Of a stretch of DNA of 18,680 nt, positions 7,222 to 13,457 are shown in pieces. Each line of letters starts with the position of its first letter. The first letter of the stretch is position 1. The position numbers and the translations under genes were made by a program. The stretch comes from Alphaproteobacteria bacterium UBA2784 (GTDB lineage: Bacteria > Pseudomonadota > Alphaproteobacteria > Micropepsales > Micropepsaceae), in assembly GCA_002352285.1 (NCBI GenBank), contig DEIC01000134.1:4550-23229 (forward strand), written 5' to 3'. Under the pieces are notes generated by a model. It saw only the letters and a program-made list of their open reading frames with translations. It was not told the origin of the DNA and did no database searches.

Positions 7222-7422
7222 ATGCGGCTGACAATCAATGGCGAAGTGCAGGACCTGGCAGGCCCGCTGTCAGTGGCCGGTCTGCTGGAGCGTCTGAGGG
7301 TTGACCGGCGCAAGGTGGCGGTCGAGCGCAATCTCGCCATCGTTCCCCGGGCAGCTTACGAGACTGCCATGCTGGAAGAGGGCGACCGCATCGAGATCGT
7401 CGCCTTCATCGGTGGAGGCTAG
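7222..7422 (+). CDS. thiS: Sulfur carrier protein ThiS
   Basis: A 66-residue ubiquitin-like protein that carries sulfur as a C-terminal thiocarboxylate for thiazole synthesis. It begins MRLTINGEVQDL and ends with EIVAFIGGG, so the C-terminal Gly-Gly required for adenylation by ThiF and sulfur loading is present. The VERNLAIVPR segment is also family-typical. The start is ATG 7222; an open frame runs further upstream but overlaps aroQ on the other strand and lacks similarity. The stop overlaps the ribosome-binding site of thiG eight bases downstream, so the two form an operon. thiF, thiO, thiC and thiE are not in the window. Confidence 0.93.
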   Translation: MRLTINGEVQDLAGPLSVAGLLERLRVDRRKVAVERNLAIVPRAAYETAMLEEGDRIEIVAFIGGG

Positions 7423-7426
7423 GAGG
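7421..7426 (+). promoter_or_regulatory. Strong ribosome-binding site AGGAGG for thiG
   Basis: AGGAGG lies four bases before the GTG start of thiG and overlaps the thiS stop codon. It supports the GTG start and indicates coupled translation of thiS and thiG. Confidence 0.8.
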
Positions 7427-7430
7427 AAAC

Positions 7431-8204
7431 GTGCAAGACGATTCCTGGAGCGTGGCCGGGCGGACCTATTCATCCCGCCTCATCATCGGCACCGGCAAAT
7501 ACAAATCCTACGAGGAAAACGCGCGCGCGCTCGAAGCCTCGGGCGCCGAGATCGTAACCGTTGCCCTGCGCCGCGTAAATCTGTCGGATGCAAACCAGCC
7601 CAGACTCACCGACTTCATTGATCCCAAACGCTATACGTACCTGCCCAACACGGCAGGATGCTACACGGCGGAAGAGGCGATCCGCACCCTGCGCCTGGCG
7701 CGCGAGGCGGGTGGCTGGACGCTGGTGAAACTCGAAGTGCTGGCAGACCGCAAGACGCTTTACCCCGACATGATTGAAACCATCCGCTCAACCGAACTCC
7801 TCACCAAAGAGGGGTTTGAAGTGATGGTCTATTGCACCGATGATCCCCTGATGGCGCGCCGCTGCGAAGAGGCAGGCGCAGTCGCGGTGATGCCGCTGGC
7901 GGCGCCCATTGGCTCCGGCCTTGGCATTCAGAACCCGATCAACATCCGCCTGATCATCGAGGCCGCCAAAGTGCCCGTGCTGGTCGATGCGGGCGTGGGC
8001 ACCGCATCAGATGCGGCCATCGCCATGGAGCTGGGTTGCGATGGCGTGCTGATGAATACGGCGATTGCCGAGGCGCGCGATCCGGTGCTGATGGCTTCCG
8101 CCATGCGCCATGCGGTGATTGCGGGCCGCGAGGCCTATCGCGCTGGCCGCATGAAGAAGAAGATGTATGCCGATCCCTCAAGCCCGCTGGCCGGTCTGAT
8201 CTGA
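7431..8204 (+). CDS. thiG: Thiazole synthase ThiG
   Basis: A 257-residue TIM-barrel enzyme that joins deoxyxylulose 5-phosphate, dehydroglycine and ThiS-borne sulfur into thiazole phosphate for thiamine synthesis. The Schiff-base lysine is K100 (WTLVKLEVLAD). Other family segments are LIIGTGKY, LPNTAGCYTAEEA, AVMPLAAPIGSGLGIQNP and VLVDAGVGTASDAAIAMELG, which contain the phosphate-binding loops. It ends KKKMYADPSSPLAGLI, as is typical. The start is GTG 7431. The next gene begins seven bases after the stop, on the same strand, so the sulfotransferase cassette may be transcribed from the thi promoter. Confidence 0.96.
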   Translation: MQDDSWSVAGRTYSSRLIIGTGKYKSYEENARALEASGAEIVTVALRRVNLSDANQPRLTDFIDPKRYTYLPNTAGCYTAEEAIRTLRLAREAGGWTLVKLEVLADRKTLYPDMIETIRSTELLTKEGFEVMVYCTDDPLMARRCEEAGAVAVMPLAAPIGSGLGIQNPINIRLIIEAAKVPVLVDAGVGTASDAAIAMELGCDGVLMNTAIAEARDPVLMASAMRHAVIAGREAYRAGRMKKKMYADPSSPLAGLI

Positions 8205-8211
8205 GGCCGAC

Positions 8212-9552
8212 ATGAAGGATGCAAACGGCAATTGGGATTATGACCGCATAGCGAAACTCACGTTTCAGGTTTCGCTGGCTTGCGTCTTTGCCGGCGCGTT
8301 CTTTGCGATGGGCGCGTGGATGGTGGCAACCAAGCCAGCGCCCTATTTCTGGATGCGCGAGATGTGGCAGGCGCTGAAGGAGACTGTCGCGCCTGACGAC
8401 ATCGCCCGCACTGACTCGTTTGATGCGCCCGCCGACGCTGTTGAAACCCCGCGTATGGCATCGGGTATGCCGGTTATTGGCCCCTGCACCCTCATCAGCG
8501 CGCGCCGGAGCGAGCGCCAGGGTTTCTATTGGCTCGATGCCAATGGCACCATTGTCGCCGCATTTGACACGGGCGATGAATATCTGGGCCTGTCATTTGA
8601 TGCGCTGGACTGGACAAGCGCGGGCGTGAGCGACCGGCGCGAGGCGATCTGGCACGGCTTTGATCTGACTGATGATGGCGTCATTCTGGCGGTCAGCGGC
8701 ATGGCAACGCCGCACGGCATCGGCCTCGTGCGGCTGGGAGCAGATGGCAACGTGCAATGGGCGCGTGAACTGGGCGCGCATCACTCGGTGATGAAGCGCG
8801 ATGACGGCAATTATGTCGTCACGACCATGCGGCTGAATACTTCCGGCGATCGGGACTTCCCGAATTTCACGCCGCCCTTCATGGAAGATGAAATCTCCAT
8901 CGTCGCGCCCGATGGCACGGAGCTTGACCGCTTCTCACTGATGTCGGCTTTGGCGCATTCCGACTATCGCGGTTTTCTCTCGGCCAATTACGATCTGCCG
9001 GTTACGATCGGCACGCGCGACCCGTTCCACACCAACAAGGCATCGCCCTTGCCGCAGGAACTGGCCGCAGCCTTTCCGATGTTCGAGGCGGGCGATCTCC
9101 TTGTCTCGATCCGGCACCTGAACGCCGTCTTTGTGATTGATCCTGAAACACGCGCCGTCAAACGCGCCTATGCGGGACCGTTCGTGCGCCAGCATGCCCC
9201 GGTCTGGGGCCATGACGGACGCATCTATGTGTTCTCGAACCAGTCGGCAGCGAAGAATTTTTCGGCCAGCGAAATTCTGGCGCTGGATCCTGTCAGCGGC
9301 GCGGTTGTGTGGCGCTGGCAGGGCGATGGGCGCGAGCCGTTCTTCAGCGAATATCGCGGCGACCTCGCCTGGGTTGCGCCCGGCAAATTGCTGGTGACTG
9401 AAACCAATCGCGGCCGCGTCTTCGTGCTCGATGTCGCAACCGGCAGCATCCTCTGGGACTACCGCAACATCTATCGCGACGGCGACGGCGTGCTGAAAAT
9501 TGGCGCGGTGATGAATGCGCGCATGGCGCCTTGCCCGGAGACCGCACAATGA
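8212..9552 (+). CDS. Membrane-anchored arylsulfotransferase (ASST)-like protein
   Basis: A 446-residue protein with one N-terminal membrane segment (about 16-40) followed by a predicted periplasmic beta-propeller. The propeller resembles the arylsulfotransferase family: VQWARELGAHHSV (H190, H191), TRDPFHTNKASPLP (H273, N275), GDLLVSIRHLNAVFVIDPET, GPFVRQHAP (H328), FFSEYRGDLAW and GRVFVLDVATGSILWDY. Known ASSTs move sulfate between phenolic compounds through a sulfo-histidine, without PAPS. Which histidine would act here cannot be decided by eye, and the substrate is unknown. A GAGG site (8203-8206) precedes the ATG, which follows thiG by seven bases. Its stop overlaps the next start as ATGA. 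Only two cysteines (C92, C441) lie outside the membrane segment. A non-enzymatic propeller is the main alternative. Confidence 0.72.
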   Translation: MKDANGNWDYDRIAKLTFQVSLACVFAGAFFAMGAWMVATKPAPYFWMREMWQALKETVAPDDIARTDSFDAPADAVETPRMASGMPVIGPCTLISARRSERQGFYWLDANGTIVAAFDTGDEYLGLSFDALDWTSAGVSDRREAIWHGFDLTDDGVILAVSGMATPHGIGLVRLGADGNVQWARELGAHHSVMKRDDGNYVVTTMRLNTSGDRDFPNFTPPFMEDEISIVAPDGTELDRFSLMSALAHSDYRGFLSANYDLPVTIGTRDPFHTNKASPLPQELAAAFPMFEAGDLLVSIRHLNAVFVIDPETRAVKRAYAGPFVRQHAPVWGHDGRIYVFSNQSAAKNFSASEILALDPVSGAVVWRWQGDGREPFFSEYRGDLAWVAPGKLLVTETNRGRVFVLDVATGSILWDYRNIYRDGDGVLKIGAVMNARMAPCPETAQ

Positions 9553-9803
9553 AACGCGCCGCGCTCACCCTGGCGCTGATCGCATTGCTCAGCCTCTCGC
9601 TGGCGCAACCCGCACACGCCTATCTTGGACCGGCGCTGATCGGTGCGATATTCGGGCCGCTTTTTGCAGTGATCGGCGGCGTGGCGATGCTGTTGGGCGG
9701 GCTCGTCTGGTATCCCATCCGCCGCTTGAGAGCGCGGCGGCGCGCGCAGGCAGACGCAGCAAATGACGGCGACAGCCAGAATCCGCCGCCTGACACTCCA
9801 TGA
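9549..9803 (+). CDS. Small exported or membrane protein in the sulfotransferase cassette
   Basis: An 84-residue protein of unknown function. Residues 1-24 look like a signal peptide ending AHA before YLGP. A hydrophobic stretch follows (about 26-52), ending in a WYPIRRLRARRRAQ motif with a basic, presumably cytoplasmic side, then a polar Asp/Asn/Pro-rich tail. I recall similar short YLGP/YIGP...WYP proteins beside arylsulfotransferase- or phosphodiesterase-like genes in other bacteria, but cannot verify this here. The start ATG 9549 overlaps the upstream stop (ATGA) and the stop overlaps the next start in the same way, so it is expressed in step with both neighbours. Confidence 0.7.
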   Translation: MKRAALTLALIALLSLSLAQPAHAYLGPALIGAIFGPLFAVIGGVAMLLGGLVWYPIRRLRARRRAQADAANDGDSQNPPPDTP

Positions 9804-10858
9804 AAAGCCGCATCTCCTTCTGGGAGAATTTGCTGACGGCAGGGCCTGAGAAAATGCCCGGCGTGTTTATGGCGCTTGCCGACCTCGAAGACCGCATGAA
9901 CGCAAAGCGGCTGGCAGCAATCCCGGCAATTGATCCCGTCTATGTTGCGGGCCTTGCGCGCAGTGGCACAACATCGCTCATCCACATGCTGGGCCGACAC
10001 CCGCAGATCGGCACGCACACCGCAGCGGATTTCCCCGGCATTTTTACGCCGCTCTTCTGGTCACGCCTGTTGCCGCGCATCGCGCGCCTTGATGCGCCGC
10101 CTGCCGAACGCGTGCATGGTGATGGCATCACCGTGGATGCAAAAAGCCCGGATGCGGTGGAGGAAGTGCTCTGGCTTGCTGCGCGCGGCAATTACGACAG
10201 CGAATTCGGAAAGCTGCTTGCCAGCCATCAGAAGAAAATCCTCATCGTCCGCAACCGCACGCGCTATGCCGCAAAGGCAAACGGACATCTGGGCCGCCTG
10301 ACGCATGTGCTGCGCCTGATGCCGAAAGTGCGCATCATCATTCCGGTGCGCCATCCGGTGGCCCATGTGGCATCGCTGATCCGCCAGCACGCTAATTTCA
10401 GCGCCATCCAGAAGACGGACAGGCGGGCGCGCAAGGCGATGCGGCGGCTCGGGCATTTCGAGTTCGGCCTTGATCGCAAGCCCGGCTTTTGTGGCGGCGC
10501 GCAGACAGAAGCCCGCGTGGCCGCCGCGTTCGCCGCGGGCGATGATGTGGCCGGTTATGCGCTGCAATGGCAGGGCACCTATCAAGCCGTCATGCAGTTG
10601 CGTGAAGCTGATCCTGCGCTTGCTGCGGCGACCATGATCGTGCGGCTCGAGGACTTGACGGCCACACCGCGCCAGACCATCGCGCAGATTTTGCCATTCT
10701 GCGGATTGACCGCGCCGGATGATTTTCTTGCGGGCGAGGCGGTGCGCATGGCGGGCCATGCCTCAACCGCGCCGGCGCTTTCAGAAAGTGACAAGGCCCG
10801 CGTCATCGCCGCAACGGCAACAGCGCGGGCCTTGTTCGGCTACGGCGAAACAGGTTAG
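9800..10858 (+). CDS. Sulfotransferase family protein (PAPS-binding type)
   Basis: A 352-residue, probably cytoplasmic protein of the PAPS-dependent sulfotransferase superfamily. The 5'-phosphosulfate loop is GLARSGTTSL (51-60). The 3'-phosphate-binding strand and helix are IIIPVRHPVAHVASLIRQH (about 179-197), with R184 and S192 in the expected places. A late VRLEDLTATP segment is also typical. Such enzymes transfer a sulfuryl group to hydroxyls or amines of glycans, lipids or small molecules; the acceptor cannot be predicted. The start overlaps the preceding stop (ATGA). The gene converges with the dsbA-like gene, and the two stop codons overlap by four bases, which leaves no room for a separate terminator. 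Confidence 0.85.
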   Translation: MKSRISFWENLLTAGPEKMPGVFMALADLEDRMNAKRLAAIPAIDPVYVAGLARSGTTSLIHMLGRHPQIGTHTAADFPGIFTPLFWSRLLPRIARLDAPPAERVHGDGITVDAKSPDAVEEVLWLAARGNYDSEFGKLLASHQKKILIVRNRTRYAAKANGHLGRLTHVLRLMPKVRIIIPVRHPVAHVASLIRQHANFSAIQKTDRRARKAMRRLGHFEFGLDRKPGFCGGAQTEARVAAAFAAGDDVAGYALQWQGTYQAVMQLREADPALAAATMIVRLEDLTATPRQTIAQILPFCGLTAPDDFLAGEAVRMAGHASTAPALSESDKARVIAATATARALFGYGETG

Positions 10859-11655
10859 GGCGTCTGGCCCTGCTTTGCGCGCGTGTCGGCGACGGCTGCC
10901 TGCAATCCATCCAGCGGCACATAGCCGGGCAGGAAAATGTCGCCAATGATGAAGGTCGGCGTGCCGCCAATGCCGATGGCTTCTCCCTCGGCGCGCAATT
11001 GCGCGACGCGCTCGGCGACAAGCGGGCTTTGCACGTCGCGCTTGAGTTGATCGACGTCAAGCCCCGCCTGCGCCGCGATCGCCAGCACCAGCGTTTCATT
11101 GAGCTTTTCGTCTGACGCCAGAAGCGCATTGTGCAGGGCGAGATATTTCTCGGGCCCCTGTGCCAGCGCGGCGACCGAGTAATTCGTGGCCACCACCGAC
11201 TGGTCACCCAGCACCGGATATTCCTTGAGGATGACGCGCACATTCGGATCGGCTTCGATCAGCTTCAGAAGTTCCGGCTGCACACGGCGGCAATAGGGGC
11301 AGTTGTAGTCGAAATACTCGACCACGGTCACATCGCCATTGGGATTGCCCATGACATGCGAAAAGCCGTCATTGAGAATGGCGTCCCGGTACTCGGCAAT
11401 GGCGGCCTGCGCCTGCGCCAGACGTGCAGCATCGCGGCGTGCCTCCAGCACATCCATCGCCTCAAGCAGAAGCTCGGGGTTCTCAAGGATGTATTCACGG
11501 ACAATTTTTTCCACCTCCTCGCGGCTCATCGCCTCGTCGGCGCTGGCTTCATTGCGTCCGCCGGCAAAGAGGAATGCGCCGAGCCCCAAAAGGGCCGCAA
11601 CGCCAAGCGCCATAAGCTGGAGCGGATGTGCCCCGAGCCGTTTGAGAAAATTCAT
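10855..11655 (-). CDS. DsbA-family thiol oxidoreductase with ScsC-like N-terminal segment
   Basis: A 266-residue membrane-anchored or exported thioredoxin-fold protein (hydrophobic segment about 13-31). The catalytic pair is C119-C122 in DYNCPYCRR, and the cis-proline is P233 (GGTPTFIIGD). Residues about 44-75 (REEVEKIVREYILENPELLL and the following helix) resemble the ScsC N-terminal domain, which drives oligomerisation in the Proteus copper-stress protein ScsC and can turn the protein from an oxidase into an isomerase. Its role here may be disulfide formation or shuffling in the periplasm. It starts 26 bases after the M48 protease stop, so the two are probably co-transcribed. No DsbB or DsbD partner is in the window. 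Confidence 0.9.
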   Translation of the reverse strand: MNFLKRLGAHPLQLMALGVAALLGLGAFLFAGGRNEASADEAMSREEVEKIVREYILENPELLLEAMDVLEARRDAARLAQAQAAIAEYRDAILNDGFSHVMGNPNGDVTVVEYFDYNCPYCRRVQPELLKLIEADPNVRVILKEYPVLGDQSVVATNYSVAALAQGPEKYLALHNALLASDEKLNETLVLAIAAQAGLDVDQLKRDVQSPLVAERVAQLRAEGEAIGIGGTPTFIIGDIFLPGYVPLDGLQAAVADTRAKQGQTP

Positions 11656-11681
11656 GTCAGTCCCCGTATCAACTGAAAGTG

Positions 11682-13076
11682 TCAGCCGCCGCCGCCGCCA
11701 TCCCGCATGGCATTGGTAACGACATTGATGATGTCTTCATTGCGCTGCCATGCGCCCGTGCCGCGTTCCAGACGCTGGCGTGCGCGCATGGCAAACTGAA
11801 GCGCCCCCGGCAGGTTGCCGATGGCATAGTCGCGCTCGGCAGAGGCCAGGTCAGCCATGCCCTGATCGCCCTGCCGCGCATAGACGAGCGCCAGCTGGAA
11901 CCAGGCAAAAGCATTTGAGTTGTCATCGCGCAGCGCCGTCTCAAGAATCTGGCGCGCACGCGCGTCATAGGCCGGATTCTCGGCCGCGATCAGGGCCGAG
12001 CCAAGATTGACCTGCAAGAGCGGCGCATCGGGCAGCAGCCTCACGGATTCGCCATAGGCCGCAATCGCCATGGCGGCGTCGCCGCGTTCCATCGCAATCT
12101 GGCCTTTGAGCTCCTGGAAAAAGGGATTGTCCGGAAACTCGGCGATCAGGCTGTTGATCTCAATCAGCGCGCGCTCGAATTGCGGCTCGCGGAACCATGC
12201 CACCGCGCGGGCATAGCGCGCTGGCGCGCTTTGGTCCGTCAGCGGGTAGTTGCGCAGCGTGACATCGGGCCGGTCCACAAAGCCGCGGATTTTCGCGCGC
12301 ACAAGATCATAGCGCATCTGCTCTTCTTGTGTTGTCGCCCGCTCGAAATGTGCGCTGGCGGTCACGCGATCGCGCAGCGCATTGATGCGGTCGCGCGACA
12401 GCGGGTGCGAGCGCACGTAAGGATCCTGACGGCGGAAGCTCAGGATTTCCTGATCGGAGAAGCGCTCAAACACTTCCAGCATGCCCCGACCCGACTGGCC
12501 GGTGGCCTCAAGATAGGTGGCGCCCGCCTGATCGGCGGCAGACTCCTGTGTGCGGCTGTATTGCAGGAAGTTGCGCATCGCGATCTGTTGTGAGCCAAGG
12601 ATCAGGCCCATGCCGGCATCCGGCGCGCCCAGCGCGACCGCCGCAACGCCCGCCAGCAACGTGATGAGCACCGGAAGGGCTGCCTCTTCCATGGCGCTGC
12701 CCGTGCGCGAGATGTGCCCGCCCGCAATGTGGCCGGTTTCGTGCGCCATGATGCCGATGACCTGATTGGGGTCTTCCAGCTCCATGAAAAGCCCGGTGTG
12801 AATGTACATGCTCTGTCCATTCGTCACGAAGGCATTAATGCTCGGATCATTGATGATGTAGATCGTCACCGCCTTGGGATCGAGGCCCGCGACAGCAAAC
12901 AGCGGATCACCATAATCACGCAGCAGGATTTCGATTTCGGTGTCACGGATCAGCGAGACGGCGCTGGCAGTCCCCGCCTGAAAGAACATCGCCAGCGCCG
13001 CAAGTGCGCCAGTGATAAATCCGGACAGGCGGCGATCTCGCCGCGCGGCGGGCAGGGGGGCAGAAAGAGACGTCAC
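11682..13076 (-). CDS. Periplasmic M48 metalloprotease with TPR repeats (BepA-like)
   Basis: A 464-residue protein with a signal peptide (about 1-39, ending GTASA), an M48 zinc protease domain and C-terminal TPR repeats. The zinc site is HETGH at 112-116, with E178 (QESAADQAG) as the likely third ligand. The segment DPSINAFVTNGQSMYIHTGL is family-typical. TPR-like helices run from about residue 280 to the end. BepA-type proteases help assemble or degrade outer membrane proteins such as LptD. I choose GTG 13076 because GGAG lies six bases upstream and the signal peptide then starts properly; the open frame continues upstream without similarity. The C-terminus ends in a run of five glycines. 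Confidence 0.9.
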   Translation of the reverse strand: MTSLSAPLPAARRDRRLSGFITGALAALAMFFQAGTASAVSLIRDTEIEILLRDYGDPLFAVAGLDPKAVTIYIINDPSINAFVTNGQSMYIHTGLFMELEDPNQVIGIMAHETGHIAGGHISRTGSAMEEAALPVLITLLAGVAAVALGAPDAGMGLILGSQQIAMRNFLQYSRTQESAADQAGATYLEATGQSGRGMLEVFERFSDQEILSFRRQDPYVRSHPLSRDRINALRDRVTASAHFERATTQEEQMRYDLVRAKIRGFVDRPDVTLRNYPLTDQSAPARYARAVAWFREPQFERALIEINSLIAEFPDNPFFQELKGQIAMERGDAAMAIAAYGESVRLLPDAPLLQVNLGSALIAAENPAYDARARQILETALRDDNSNAFAWFQLALVYARQGDQGMADLASAERDYAIGNLPGALQFAMRARQRLERGTGAWQRNEDIINVVTNAMRDGGGGG

Positions 13077-13457
13077 ATGCTGCTCCACAAATGGCGCGCA
13101 ATGCTGGCGCGATTGGCAATCTGCGGCGCTGCCCCCGTGCTCACGGCGCCGTGCGGCGCACAAAAGCGCGCCATGGCCGTGAAGCTAAAAGGCAGGCGGT
13201 GGGGCGTCAATCGCATCAATGGCTCCGGTGATTCACCATGAACAAGGTTTCACGGCGTCGAAGGGAAACGGTCATCTCCCGGCGCCGGAAACGCGAAGCT
13301 GGGCCCAGCAGCATGATGTGAACCGCCCGGATGGCGGTCCTTGGCCGCGATCATGTCTTCTTTGGGGCAGGGGAGCGGTGCTGATTGAATGCCTTCCTCC
13401 CTCTGCCCGTGCTTTGGCAGGGAGAGCGAGTGAACTTAACTCACCACGCTGCCGGCC
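13077..13457. other. Gene-free stretch between rne and the M48 protease gene
   Basis: These 381 bases follow the rne stop and precede the protease start on the minus strand, so they should hold an rne terminator and a protease promoter. A hairpin is visible at 13397-13424 (separate entry), and GGTGA-T-TCACC forms a small palindrome at 13227-13237. A 27-codon basic open frame begins at 13238 on the plus strand but lacks support. I see no convincing promoter boxes or RNA gene. Confidence 0.5.
13397..13424 (-). terminator. rne: Hairpin after rne, possible terminator
   Basis: CTCC (13397-13400) and CTGCC (13403-13407) pair with the contiguous GGCAG-GGAG at 13416-13424, leaving a 2-base bulge and an 8-base loop. 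It begins 34 bases beyond the rne stop. No T-tract follows on the minus strand, so a classical intrinsic terminator is doubtful; it may be an mRNA 3' end stabiliser or a decayed intergenic repeat. Confidence 0.35.

Noticed and set aside
10855..11655. The dsbA-like gene as a dedicated DsbL-type partner of the ASST-like protein
   Set aside because: Uropathogenic E. coli AssT has DsbL/DsbI partners, but here the dsbA-like gene is on the opposite strand with the M48 protease and appears to belong to the conserved neighbourhood; no DsbI-like gene is present.
13238..13321. 27-codon very basic open frame (MNKVSRRRRETV...)
   Set aside because: Only a weak GGTGA sequence precedes it, it is too short to judge, and no family is recognised; a coincidental frame is likely.
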